A DNA stretch of 64,000 bases, from the NCBI GenBank assembly GCA_033558025.1, contig JAUCEF010000008.1, positions 2,046,001 to 2,110,000 on the forward strand, given 5' to 3'. Numbering within the stretch: the first letter of the stretch is position 1; every line of letters begins with the position of its first letter. Source of the stretch: Phytophthora sp. 'mugwort' (taxonomy: Eukaryota; Oomycota; Peronosporomycetes; Peronosporales; Peronosporaceae). This document shows positions 9,074 through 20,245 of the stretch, in pieces. The position numbers and the translations under genes were made by a program. Below the pieces are notes generated by a model, which saw nothing but the letters and a program-made list of their open reading frames with translations, made no database searches and was not told the origin of the DNA.

Positions 9074-9836
9074 ATGACCAAGACTCGGTCTGGCAGCGGT
9101 GCGAAAGCGCCTGCCAAGCCTGTTTGCTTCCAAGCAGCAGGCTAAGAGCTCTAAGCCGTCCGGCAAAGGCTCTGCCGCTAAGGAATCCACCAAGGTGACA
9201 TCCAAAGTGACCCCCCCCAAGGCACCTGAACCGCCTGGGGAGGACCCTGAGCTCCTCGTGAACTATGAGGAGGACTCGGACAAGTCTCCCATATCTTGGG
9301 GCGATAACGAGATCCCGCCCCTCAAGGGGTCTGAGACCCGAGTCAATCGGACTCGCTTTGGTTTCGTACCCCGCTGTTTAGCCATAACGTCGACGATGGC
9401 GACGCGCCGAAGACGCCCGAGCGTCAGGGGACCCCGCGCTCACTCAAGGAGGACAAAGAGAACCCTCGTTCTCCGGTTAAGAACTTGAATCTCGCTGAGG
9501 CAACTGCCCGCGTCAAGGCTGCTAAGGCTGCAGCAGCCTCGGAAGCCAGCCATAAGCGGTGGTCTGCTTCCAGTTCTCCGATCCGTGAAGGGTATGAGAC
9601 CCTCTTCAGTTCTTCTTCCGATGAGGAGGAAGAGGGCGAAGTCGGCCAAGAGATCTCCAACGATCTCGACGAGCAGCAGTCGGAGTACCAGGCTGCTCGT
9701 CATAAGGGAGTGCGCGCCCCGGCGACCCGGTCGCCTGTGAAGTACTCTTCACCTTTTCGTGGGGGACTGCCTTACGCTTTCGGGTACTTCCCTCCTGAGG
9801 AGTCCCACGGAGCCGACGCTGGTGGTGGAGTGGATC
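9074..9836 (+). pseudogene. Gypsy gag, 5' part, frameshifted and interrupted
   Basis: From the ATG at 9074 the frame shifts almost at once (stop after 21 codons) and continues in 9099-9370 with a Lys/Ser/Pro-rich, then acidic segment, and in 9485-9836 with an Ala/Lys-rich segment followed by a Ser/Asp/Glu-rich stretch. This composition is usual for the N-terminal region of oomycete Gypsy Gag. The reading stops making sense where the inverted-arm insertion begins at about 9833-9837. The remaining part resumes at 17291. Confidence 0.5.
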
Positions 9837-10782
9837 CACTGAATTTCAGTAGGATCCCAACTCACACGCAATGCGCCCAGACACCGAATAACGGAGGGAG
9901 TACTCCGACGGCCGTGTAGTTGCTGAGTGGTTCACCTTGTGTACCCGTCGGCGGGCTGCTACTGCTCTCTCGTTGACATGAGATGCGCACTTGGTGGACC
10001 TTTGACGTCCTTGTGGGGACTTGGGAGGGGTGGATCTGCGCGGGTATTCCTGCGCGCGAGATCCGGTATTTGTTTGGTCTTGAGCTTTTGCGTAGACCTT
10101 GTGGATCCGTAATAGAAATACGAGATCCAGAGTTGTTCCTTCTTGAGGTGTCCTTGCTCCTTATCGAGTTGTCCTTGTTCCTTACGATGCTTGCCGCCTC
10201 TAATAGCGGGATCTTGAGGGGGTTGAGAAACCAAAGGGCGAGCGTGACCTGGCCAAGCTATCCAGGGGCTGCCACGTGTGCAGGAAGATCGCCAAAGTTT
10301 AGACTTGGTCTATGTATGGGTCAATAGAAATCCCCTATACTATAGTCAAGTCTGTCTTCCAGTGCAAAATTCGATTCTGATTTATACCTTAGTCTATCTA
10401 CCTTCGGATCCCATCCCAAAACCTATCCTACGGATTACTTATAAGCCAGAATCCCATCTCTGACCTATTCCTGGCCACCCGTCTCCACTGTACGTCCCTT
10501 TAGCTACGGATCTTCCACTCGATGTGCGCTAAACTGATCGGATCCGGTACTTCGGATCTCATTCCACGGGACGGGTCCAGGATCCGTACCATATACAGAT
10601 CAGGCGTTTCGCATGGTCCGGATCCATCACCTTGGCGATGTCATGGCTGCCGCTGGCGACTTGGATCCCCAGCTGCCGGTCAACCTCCATCTTATTCGGA
10701 TCTGCAATACCACAACCGCCTCTGACACGTTGTGACCACCGCGCAATGGTAACTCACCGTATCGCGTGATCCACAATTCAAC
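9837..10782 (+). repeat. left inverted arm (probable LTR of element X)
   Basis: About 946 bp that reappear as the reverse complement at 16340-17286. I found only a handful of single-base differences by eye, so identity is about 99%. The arm is followed by a short leader and an ATG at 10817. In both copies leader sequence follows the arm (the leaders are homologous but diverged), which supports an LTR-like role. The arm is very rich in GATC: nine copies in 10501-10740 alone. TG...CA termini are not clear at the outer end. Confidence 0.7.
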
Positions 10783-10816
10783 TCACCGCCGTCTACCTAG
10801 ATCAAGCCTCTTTACG

Positions 10817-13609
10817 ATGTTGTCTGCCCACCACGCCCATGACTCTGACGCCACGCTCGCGCTGCCGTATCCGCCGGGCAAGGTCTGTCTCCGGACGCCC
10901 CTCCTCCATGTGCGCACTGTGATCACGTGCCGTCGGATCCTTCAACGGCGGCAACTCCGGTGGTGCTGGATATGGATCCGCTGCGGGCCGCGGCAACGTC
11001 GATCCACACCTTCGTTGGTGCCTACGACGAGTTGCTGGCCAAGCATCAACAAGCCCTGCGGGATCTGGTTGCTGCGCGTCGCCACAACGAAGAACTCTAC
11101 ATGTTGGCCAAGCCCAAGTGGACGACTGCGCGCTCGTTCGTGGACTTCGTCCAGCACCGCTACGACGTTATCCAGGGGAGGCTTCGTCAAGTCACGCGGC
11201 TTGAAGCCGAACGCGCCAAGAAGCTGACCGTCTCCGCGTGGAGGTCTACGGTTTCGGCGATCTGCGGGCGCGCTACGCCTTGTAGAAGAAACCAGCGCGG
11301 AGGCGTACACCCGCCTGCAAGACTACGGCCTCGGTCTGGTGCATCGCTTATCCGACCATGGCAGTGCCGCGCCAGCCGATCCGCCCAGGGCTGCCCCTTA
11401 CCTTGCGCAGGATCTGCAGGATCTGCGGGATAAGCGACCGGGCTGAGGCAGCAATCCGCCAACCTCGAGCAGCAGTGTCAAGCCGCTCGATCCGAACGTG
11501 ACACGGTGTTCAGAGGTCTCTTTCGCCTCCAGAAGGACCAAGGGGATCTCTATCGCAGCCACGAGCAGCGGAAGCAGCATGTCCGTGATCTCGAACGTGA
11601 AGCTCAGCGCCTGCGGGAAGAACCGCACCAAGTGCACCAACGGCTCGACGGATCGGTTCCTGCGGCAGATCTGCATGCTGCACGGATCGAGCTGCACGTC
11701 AGAGGTGAGCGGATCCCCGAGCTAGAGGATTTTCTTGACAAGGCTGAGCGTCGCCGTGCGGATCTTCACAGGGTTCACGATCATACCGTGGACAAGCTAG
11801 GTGCTGCCCGAGCATCTAGCTCGAGCGCCTGAAGAGCTCGCTAGGAGCAGCTTATTGGGATCACACGTGTGCCGAAGATTACTGCACATGAGTCAAGACC
11901 AGCTCCGTAATCTCCGTGTGGATCACAAGACACTCGAGGCGGCTCGCTCGCGACACGATCGCTCAGAAGCTCAAGAGGACCCAGAGTCAGGTGACCCGCG
12001 CCAACGCCAAGATCTGCGCCGGCGCTCAAGCTCGGCGAGATCTGGAGTCTGCGGCGGCCCAATTGTCTCAGCTCATTAGCGAACGCGATCAGACGCGCCT
12101 GGATCTCGACAATGCTATGCAGGAGTGGCAGAAATATTTCAAGGCCCAGAGAGATCTCCTTCAGCAGATCTCCGACATGCAGCAAGCGCATCAGCTGGTC
12201 CGCTAAGATCTCGATCGACTCCGCGGTCAGCATGAGCTTTTGTCACAAGATCACCAAGGCCTCCTCGGCAAACACGACTCAGCCGTCATGGAGCGGGACA
12301 GCGTTCTCGACAACTTAGCGTCGATCGCCTCGGCCGTCATGCGGAGCTCGTCGGTTGCACGTAGCGGTCGGTCTCATTCCGTGGCTCGCAGTGACGAGGC
12401 TTCTTTCAAGAGGCCCTTGAGTCCACCCGCTTCTCCTCGCCACGAGGTTCCGATCTCGCCGAAGAAGGTGCTTCGTTCCTCATCCCCTGCGATGGATGGC
12501 GCAACTGCCTCTGGATCAGCCTCGGAGGTGCCCTTCAGTCCAACCAGGATCCTCCTTGGATCTCGTTGTTGACGCTGCAGCTGAGGTCGGTGACGGAGAC
12601 TACGAGTTCCCCGGCACAGGATCTGGATCTAGCTCCGATTCCGGTCCCAGCTCTAGCAGTAATGGATCCGACGCCGGGCTCGTCGACTCGGACGCGACCT
12701 TCGACGACTCCGATGACGACGAACTCCAGATGGCTCTGGCGTGATCCCGATCCGACGCCCGTCGATGCAGTTTTTCCGGGTAGATCTCCGGTGGCGAGGG
12801 ATTTCAGCTACGCCCATCGTGGTCGACCAAGATCCGACTTCTGTCGAAGCGGAGGAAGAGATGGAAGGTGCGGCCCAGGTGGCCGGCACACCCAATCCGA
12901 CCTCTCCAGCCGTTACACCCGCCACGGATCCCGCTTTCCAGCCGTTCGGTTCTGAGGATAGTTTTCTCCCCGGCTTCCATCAGCCGCGGGTCGTGACCGC
13001 GGAAGAGGTAGCACGTTGGGATCTTTCCCAGATTGGTATGCTTACCCTCGATACCCTTACACACCGGATCCTGATCGGCAACCGGGTGCTCCCAGCCGAG
13101 TGGATGTTTCCTGAGCGGGCTAGTCGCGGAGGGCAAGTGGATACTTCGCGTTACGCTCCGGACTTACGCACGAAGGAAACATCGTGGCGCTGTACAGGGA
13201 GGAGCCGTGGAAGGCCCTCGATGTACCAGCTCTGGAGCCGTTGACTTTCGATCCAGCCAGATCCGCCGAGGTGGCAGCGCTCGCCACGATCTATCGGATC
13301 TATGAGGAGGATCACCGTCAGGCCTACTGGGAAGCTACGCACTCCTTTCCGATCCCCAAGTCCGAGCGCGACTCGCACGCATGGTTCGCGTCTTTCTACC
13401 ATGGACGCAAGAATCGGAGCTGGCACGCTCGCGCAAAATTTCAGAATCTGCAAGATCAGATCTTTGAGAAAGCTCGCCGGAAGGGCTGTTGCGGCCTGTA
13501 CCTGCTGCTAGATCCGGTGTTCATGCATTTTCCTTTGCAGTCTGAAGACACGGCGTGGTTTCCCGGGCGAGAGGCGTCGCAGAGGGACGGGATCCGCCCC
13601 AAGATCTGA
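10817..13609 (+). pseudogene. gag-like coiled-coil ORF of element X, several frameshifts
   Basis: From an ATG at 10817 the coding signal runs through segments in different frames (10927-11250, 11506-11800, 11916-12206, 12240-12740, 12741-13170, 13184-13609). The middle third is a long coiled coil rich in Arg, Glu, Gln and Leu with heptad spacing; then comes a Ser/Asp-rich acidic stretch; the end is a compact segment with Trp and Tyr (for example W-K-A-L-D-V-P and Y-R-I-Y-E-E-D-H). There is no zinc knuckle, protease or polymerase. This fits a non-autonomous element that encodes only a Gag-like protein. It is strongly enriched for GATC. Confidence is good for a retroelement Gag-like product, low for details. 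Confidence 0.45.
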
Positions 13610-13887
13610 TCGCGGCTCTCGCGAACTGTGACAGGAGCGCCCCGTGACGCAATCACTTCCGCACGGATCCGACTTACCATCCGTCTCGCCAGATCGGCCG
13701 GCTCCGCATGAGGTTTTCTCCGTCTGCTCCGGATCGTGAGTAGTTTATGTCGTAGCCACTAACTTGGTAGCAGTAGTGATCCGTCTTGCATGTAATAATC
13801 CATTCAATATTCATCTTGCTTCGGCTAATCCGTCCTGCGTATGTCGAATCTTCCAGAAGGCTCTGGCAACTCCCATCGCTTCCGTGA

Positions 13888-14166
13888 GGTTCCCGGAACC
13901 AGTCGGCGGCGTCAACTCGAGCCACGACGACCCAGCAACGGCCGCTCCGGCCTCCTCCACCCCTACTGGGTAGTGATGGGAAGCAGTACTTCTATGTGGA
14001 GAAGCTGGTGAAACACCGGAGGTGTGAGGGCGTCGACCAGTATCTGGTGAAGTGGCGCGGGTATCCCTCGTCCGATAATACGTGGGAGACGGAAAACCGC
14101 CTCGTGGTGGACTGCGCCAACATCGTGGGCGCTTATAAGCGCTCCCACGGAGCCGGTCGGTGCTAA
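13888..14166 (+). pseudogene. chromodomain tail of a Gypsy integrase
   Basis: The plus-strand frame opens after a TGA at 13885 and ends with TAA at 14164. After a Pro-rich linker (R-P-P-P-P-L-L) it reads Q-Y-F-Y-V-E-K-L-V, Y-L-V-K-W-R-G-Y-P-S-S and T-W-E-T-E-N-R, a well-kept chromodomain with its aromatic-cage positions (Y, W, W). Such domains sit at the C-terminus of chromovirus integrases and steer insertion to marked chromatin. No integrase core precedes it here, so it is either the tail left after a large internal deletion or a domain retained by element X. Confidence 0.8.
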
Positions 14167-14482
14167 CAGGCCCTAGAACGCCCCTATGTTCAACGGGCTG
14201 TGAATGCCTCGACTTCTGCACCTTCGACACGACCTCCTCGAGGACAACTTGTGGTGTGGGCAAGTCTCGGACGTCCCAACGTCGATCCCAAGTCCGGTCA
14301 GCTTTCCTCTTCGCCATGCGAAAGCGAAGACGTCGCAGCACAAGCCAATCTAGCCGATGGGGCGACCACAGTAACTCAGCTACGGGTAGCCAGCGTGGCG
14401 AAGCTAAGCCTCGAACTCACCCTCGTTGGACTGTCGGGCGACGGCCGTATCGCTCGCAAGAACGATCGGACACTCCTCGCAG
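14167..14482. other. junction between opposing retroelement fragments
   Basis: No supported coding or repeat feature. The plus-strand chromodomain stops at 14166 and the minus-strand gag-like sequence begins right of 14483. Overlapping ORFs here have the composition of antisense shadows. Confidence 0.4.
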
Positions 14483-14559
14483 CTAGCTAACGGTGACTCC
14501 GGGCTGACGACTTCGCCGCAAATACGACGAATACTCCTCCGGAGACCAGATGCAATGCG

Positions 14560-15769
14560 CTAGCAGCTGCTCACGACTTCGCCGGGCCGACGGCTCGTGT
14601 TCATGTTTGCGCTCTTGAGATCGTTCGGCGTCAAGACGCGCTGCGTCCGCGCGCTCGCGCAAGTGTTCACGGTTGTCGCGCTGTAGACGCGCGGGGTCGA
14701 GCATTTCGTCGACACCGGCGTTGGTGATGATAAGAGGCTCCTCGAGCTGGGCGCAGGAGTGGCTAACTCAGCCGGGGCTTCACGGTTCTTCGACACCAGC
14801 TTGGCTCTTTCGACGGCAGCTTTGCTGCGCGGACTCGCAGGGCTTCCCGGATTGATAGCACGCAGCTGCTCAGTGAGCTGTAGAGAAGATAACGGCGACT
14901 CGAGCTCGTCTTCCGACAACTCGTAGTCCACCTCGTGGGAGACATCTTCGGGAAGCGGGCTCTCTGAGGCCACCGGCACGTCCCGTATGGGATCCGTAGG
15001 CATCCTGCCCTTCGCCTCCACGTCCGCGACGGGCGTCTCTGCGAGAGGCTTAGACGGGGTCACCTCAACAGGTGCATCGACCCACGGGTCCTTGGCGATA
15101 CCTTTCTTCGGGTCCACGGTTGCCTCCGGTGCGCTGGTCTGCAGGGCCGCTTCGGTTGACGACGTGTCCGGCGGGGCCGCTTTGGCGGACGGCGTGATTG
15201 ACGGGGCCGCTCCAGCTGACGGCGTGATCGACGGGACCGCTTTGGCGGACGGCGTGCTCGGCGGGGCCGCCTTGGCGGGCGACGTACGGCGGAGCCAAGC
15301 TCTTCTCGGACGCAGAAGTCTTCGACTTCTCGGCGGACGTAGCCTTGCTAGGCATGTCTTCGTCCGGAAGAACGAGGTTCGGATTTACCACGTCGTCATC
15401 TTCATCGTTCGACTCATCGCTCAGCGATCCCACGGGTCCTGGCACGGAGACTTCGTGTCTTTTACGACGGCGTGAAGCCGACAAGGCCGCTCGGCGAGCC
15501 GGAGTCTTGGGCTTCTTCGTCTTCGTCTTGGGCGTGGTGCTGGCCCGCGAGGCCTTTGCCTTTCCAGTCTTCTTGTTGGCAATATCCGCCTTCGTCTGGC
15601 TCCTGGCCTTCGTTGGGCCTGCGTTGGACGCTGCGACCTCGGACACGGACGTGTCGGCGGATGTTGCAGGTGCGCTGGGCGCCGCGGGGCTCGGTGGTGT
15701 CGCGGTCTTGGCCATGCCCGATGGGCGAGTATCGTCGGCGTCGGCGGGCTTTTGAGAAGTGAGGTTCAA
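14560..15769 (-). pseudogene. gag-like ORF of a second Gypsy element, minus strand, frameshifted
   Basis: The start ATG at 15769 lies 131 bases inside the LTR at 15901-16286. The first part (15769-15065) is Lys/Ala/Ser/Thr-rich, with a nuclear-localisation-like basic cluster (R-R-R-K-R-H), an acidic patch and a stretch of about five degenerate repeats built on S-G-P-V/A-x-H-A-V at 15140-15290. After a frameshift the sequence continues (15117-14560) as a Pro/Glu/Ser-rich segment. Both have gag N-terminal character. No downstream polymerase survives before the junction at about 14.5 kb. Confidence 0.4.
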
Positions 15770-15900
15770 CCTCCGGGTGCGGCATGAAGTGCCCGTTATC
15801 CGCTAGATTCCCCTCGGACCTTTCCCGTACGGTGTTCTCCGTTTGGATGTGGGGAGGTGTAATGGGGCGTGTTCCTGATGGATGGCCCATGACCAGTTGG

Positions 15901-16286
15901 TGTGACCACACACTATGGGGCGCCCATTCACTAGGTACGGATCGTACTAGGAAAGAAGACGCACCACTAAGTACGGGTCGCACATTAGACGAGAGACGCA
16001 GTTAGGTACGAATCGCACTTAGGAAGGAGACATGGCTTGAGAACCACCCATTGAGAAACCGGTGACTTAGGGGATGCATTAATTAGGCAGTTTAGGAATA
16101 TAGAAGCATGTTAATAAAGACTCAGTTAAAATCTAACCTAGAAGTTCGCAAGTCGTGGGAACCCTGTCCCACGGACTATAGGAAAGTCAGGCTTTCCTCG
16201 TGCGATAAGAAGACAGAGACGCAGGGCGTCTGTCTCGGTTCGAAGCTACGCTTCCTCAGGCCAGGGTACGTGTGACCCCCTTCACA
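15901..16286 (-). repeat. LTR of the second Gypsy element (minus orientation)
   Basis: On the minus strand the stretch starts TGTGAAGGGG at 16286 and ends GGTCACA at 15901, giving TGTGA...TCACA termini and 386 bp. It is followed by a leader containing TGGTCATGGGCC and then a gag-like ATG at 15769. It interrupts the minus-strand copy of element X just after that copy's ATG (16306). Confidence 0.6.
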
Positions 16287-16339
16287 TGGGGCGCTGGGCA
16301 CGACATGGTGGAGAAGCTCGACTTGAGTTGACGACCGTG

Positions 16340-17286
16340 GGTTGAATTGTGGATCACGCGATACGGTGAGTTACCGTTGCGCGGTGGTCACAACGTGTCA
16401 GAGGCGGTTGTGGTATTGCAGATCCGAATAAGATGGAGGTTGACCGGCAGCTGGGGATCCAAGTCGCCAGCGGCAGCCATGACATCGCCAAGGTGATGGA
16501 TCCGGACCATGCGACACGCCTGATCTGTATATGGTACGGATCCTGGACCCGTCCCGTGGAATGAGATCCGAAGTACCGGATCCGATCAGTTTAGCGCACA
16601 TCGAGTGGAAGATCCGTAGCTAAAGGGACGTACAGTGGAGACGGGTGGCCAGGAATAGGTCAGAGATGGGATTCTGGCTTATAAGTAATCCGTAGGATAG
16701 GTTTTGGGATGGGATCCGAAGGTAGATAGACTAAGGTATAAATCAGAATCGAATTTTGCACTGGAAGACAGACTTGACTATAGTATAGGGGATTTCTATT
16801 GACCCATACATAGACCAAGTCTAAACTTTGGCGATCTTCCTGCACACGTGGCAGCCCCTGGATAGCTTTGCCAGGTCACGCTCGCCCTTTGGTTTCTCAA
16901 CCCCCTCAAGATCCCGCTATTAGAGGCGGCAAGCATCGTAAGGAACAAGGACAACTCGATAAGGAGCAAGGACACCTCAAGAAGGAACAACTCTGGATCT
17001 CGTATTTCTATTACGGATCCACAAGGTCTACGCAAAAGCTCAAGACCAAACAAATACCGGATCTCGCGCGCAGGAATACCCGCGCAGATCCACCCCTCCC
17101 AAGTCCCCACAAGGACGTCAAAGGTCCACCAAGTGCGCATCTCATATCAACGAGAGAGCAGTAGCAGCCCGCCGACGGGTACACAAGGTGAACCACTCAG
17201 CAACTACACGGCCGTCGGAGTATTCCCTCCGTTATTCGGTGTCTGGGCGCACTGCGTGTGAGTTGGGATCCTACTGAAATTCAGTG
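16340..17286 (-). repeat. right inverted arm (probable LTR of element X)
   Basis: This is the reverse complement of 9837-10782 with about 99% identity. Reading on the minus strand, the arm is followed by a diverged copy of the same leader and by an ATG at 16306, but only six codons after that ATG the sequence switches to a different LTR (16286). So the right copy of element X is broken just after its start codon by another insertion. Confidence 0.7.
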
Positions 17287-17290
17287 GATC

Positions 17291-17431
17291 TGCTCCACCA
17301 CATTTGGAATGGCGTTAGTGCAACACATCAACGACAACACGACAGCTCTTATCGCAACACAACAGGCCTTCGGCACCACAAACAGCGCCACAGGGAGCAA
17401 CGTTGGACTACAAACGGAGAGCCAGTCGTAA
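17291..17431 (+). pseudogene. Gypsy gag, continuation after the 7.45 kb insertion
   Basis: Right of the insertion the plus strand reads S-T-T-F-G-M-A-L-V-Q-H-I-N-D-N-T-T and ends with TAA at 17429-17431. This helical, Gln/Asn-rich sequence is what a gag segment would look like and is the simplest continuation of the frame broken at 9836. A one-base frame difference exists between the two halves, so the host gag was already decayed or changed after insertion. Confidence 0.35.
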
Positions 17432-17949
17432 TATATTTTCGATTTATTACGGCAAACGTTAAAGTTACCGAGCTACTTGGCAGATAATCACAGTAGGCGA
17501 TGGACAGCGGGAGATTTAAAGAGAGGTCCAAAACGACACACACGGACGATATATGAACCAAGTCAGCGAACGATCCACCGGCTCACCTGCCAGCACCAAT
17601 GCCACATGGAGACCCCAGCGCTGTCGCTACCTGCTGCCAGCCAGCATCGTACTCTCGGGCCCATAATACGCGTCTGTGCAAGGAGCTACTGCGGACAAAG
17701 CTGCGGCGAATCGAGCTCATGGAAGAGAAGTTGTAAAATATGACTAAGTACTCAAGGAAGGTGCTGAGCGCTCATGAAGAGATCGCAATGATGCTCGCTG
17801 AGGAGAGAGAGGACACAATGCGCCAAGCAGCCACTGCTGGAGCATCCACCCAGGGTGGTGGCTACGTGATGTCATACACTATGGTGCTCGAGGAATGCTG
17901 CAACATACTGCTAGACAAAGATTAGCAGAGGGCACAACATAATGTGGAG
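17432..17949 (+). pseudogene. decayed ORF, helical and basic, unrecognised
   Basis: Plus-strand frames around 17499-17925 contain helical stretches such as L-L-R-T-K-L-R-R-I-E-L-M-E-E-K-L and M-M-L-A-E-E-R-E-D-T-M-R-Q, interrupted by one stop near 17738. The pattern resembles the C-terminal coiled coil of MYB/SANT-like proteins that are common near oomycete transposons, but no SANT domain is visible. It could also belong to the neighbouring Gypsy. Function unknown. Confidence 0.25.
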
Positions 17950-18149
17950 AGGGATGCTGAAATAAATTACTTTGCGTATACAATGTATATCATCGGCTTT
18001 CTTACTTCATAATAATTGCGAGTAAATCTGCATCTGTAGCAGCTACCGCTCGAGCGAGATTGTTTGATCGAGTCGTCGTCTCTGGATGCGCGAGAATCAT
18101 CCACATTATTCGAAGCCGCATGATGGTAACATCGTCCTGTATAATAGCG

Positions 18150-19860
18150 ACCTTCGTCAAACGAAAACTATCTTTGAGTATGACGTAAGCCTGGGCGATG
18201 CAAAGCACCCACACGACGTCCCGTCGGGCTGTTTAGGCGTGTCCAGCCAGACTCCATTGTCTTCAACACGTTGGTCGGTCAATGGCCTTGTCTCGTTGTG
18301 CCAGGCGCGGAGAAACTTAGTCAGGGTCTCTTCGTAAACATCTTCCATAGTAGCTCGATATGCTTTCGTGCATAGTAGTACATGTATGGGATGATCGGTG
18401 GGGGGGGGGCTCTTGCCGGTAATCCAGCTTAGCAAGACTAATTCTCCAATGAATACTGCTCAGATGGACCGGCAGCACAACGTAGTGGAACATCGAAATT
18501 CGATCCTTCGTGGTCTCGCCTACGCCATGGCTGGAGCGTATGAATGCAGGGCGCATAACAGTCGCCAAGCGCATTGCAAATGCAACGAAGGTTAAAGTCA
18601 AGAAACATGTCACTAAACATTTGATCCGGTGCGAGCATTCCAACCAATTGGTCCACCTTGACTGTGCCCTCACCGCTTGACATCCGAAACGTGGAGGCGA
18701 GATACGCATCACCAAGGATCTTAGCAACATCACCTGGCTCTTTATGCTTCTCACCCGCTGTGGTAGGCATCAACTCGTCTGAATCGGTCTCTTCGTCAAA
18801 GAGCTCTGGAGTTGCCAAAACGTTTTCCCATTTGGTCGAAGGAAATCAATCCATCTCTGCTATCCAGGCGTCACATGTTCTACGGATTTCGTAGAACGCT
18901 TTCATCCGATAGACAGCACCACTGAAGCACGGAACATATAAACGGTCCGTAGGATGAAGCACCGTTGCTATCAGCACAATATTGAAGCAACATTGCTAGC
19001 AACATTAGCATAGTTGAGCGATATGCAGGTAACAAACCTGGTGAACTTGGGCTTGATTCCCGGAAAGAAAGCAAAGAACTCTTCGGTTGTACCCTCAGGA
19101 GGCGCCTGCTCACAGACGGAGCCAAAGTAGTTGGATCCACTTCTCTTCATCTTCTCTGCTTCCAGCACAGCGGCTAATTTGGTCACCAAGGGCTTTGGAA
19201 TCACGAAATTGTAATTGTAGTTATCAGCGCATACGTCTTCACGCTGGCAGCGCGCAGAACGCGCACCAATGAAATCGTCCTCCATGATAACCGGGTAGTT
19301 TGCGAGAATTTTGCTAACGTGATATCTGTTGTTGGTATTGGGAGCCCACTCCAACACTCGAGTCAGAGAGGGCACACGTTTGTCTGGGAGCGAGATCGCA
19401 GCTAGCACCCGCGGTTTTACGGATTGTTCCAGTCGAGCTTGTTTCTTCTTCTTCCGCTGATTATGTCATGGTTTCGGTTGGGGGAACCTAAGCACTTCTA
19501 CTTGAACGCGTTTTTACCCGCTGCTTGTGTTGGAGATTTGCTTTTCATCGTATGGACAGCTGCCTTCGTAAGAAGATTTATCGGCTTGGGCAGCGCTACC
19601 TTTGTTGGGTACAAGTCAACCTTTTGCCCCCACGTTTGTGTCAGCGTTTGTACTGCTGTGGCAGTGCTAGCGCTGCTGTGGCTGTTGCGTGATCGTGATC
19701 TAGTTGTCGAGGTGTTCGTGTGGCCTGCACCGTCTGGAGATATTTTCTCTTCTGACAGTGCGTCACTTTTCTCAGTAACCAGTTGCGAGTTCACCCTGCT
19801 ACTGAACAGATGCTCATTTGCTCCCGGTCGCGAATCATATTCATTGTGTCAATGAGATTT
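18150..19860 (-). pseudogene. MULE1 linker and Ulp1-like (C48) cysteine protease region
   Basis: The 19794-19498 segment is a Ser/Thr-rich linker. The 19408-18971 frame (145 residues) follows a Lys-rich stretch and probably splices (G-T donor near 19040, C-T-T-C-A-G acceptor near 18905). 18754-18410 contains V-V-L-P-V-H-L-S-S-I-H-W, the His-Trp of C48 proteases, and 18410-18157 contains Q-P-D-G-T-S-C-G-C-F, the Gln-Asp...Cys motif. The two halves are in different frames, and the switch lies at a run of ten G at 18400-18409. Ulp1-type domains cleave SUMO or ubiquitin-like tags; their role in MULEs is not known. Confidence 0.7.
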
Positions 19861-20245
19861 GCAGGATAATGTCAGAGTAAGTCTCACTTTCCTGTCCATC
19901 CTCAAGTTCGTCCGACTGATCTGATTCCGAGCTTTCATGAGAGATCGTCGTGGCATCCGATGCTTCCAACGCTTGCATACCCTTGCGAACTATTTCTTGC
20001 CATGACTTCAATGCCACGTAGAATGCTGGACTGGGTAATCCTGCAAGATGGTCCATAACCAGTTCAAAAGCAGCTTTTGCGTAGCAAGATTTCGCTTCAG
20101 ACGAGAGAACCACGACGCCGCATTTTCACATAGATCACTAGGTGCTTAGACTGGTGACGTCTACCTTCTCTCTGAGGCCTCGCATCCAGTTGTGTTGCAT
20201 CTAATTTTGCGTCTTGCTTTGCATGTTGTGTTGCTGGTTCATTGG

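Larger units (their letters stand above)
9837..17286. mobile_element. 7.45 kb retroelement composite with inverted long arms, inserted in a Gypsy gag
   Basis: The segment is bounded by two nearly identical arms in opposite orientation (9837-10782 and 16340-17286). The immediate flanks both read GATC (9833-9836 and 17287-17290), a possible 4-bp target duplication, and the interrupted site is itself a palindrome (GTGGTGGAG at 9822-9830, CTCCACCAC at 17293-17301). Inside are a plus-strand gag-like coiled-coil ORF (10817-13609), a plus-strand chromodomain ending at 14166, and a minus-strand Gypsy fragment with its own LTR (15901-16286) and gag-like ORF (14560-15769). Reverse transcriptase, RNase H and integrase cores are absent. 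It therefore cannot move by itself. Confidence 0.55.

Noticed and set aside
9837..17286. Inverted arms as terminal repeats of a DNA transposon
   Set aside because: Content is retroelement (Gag-like ORFs, chromodomain, LTR) and each arm is followed by a leader and ATG like an LTR; no DNA transposase inside. Kept only as an alternative.
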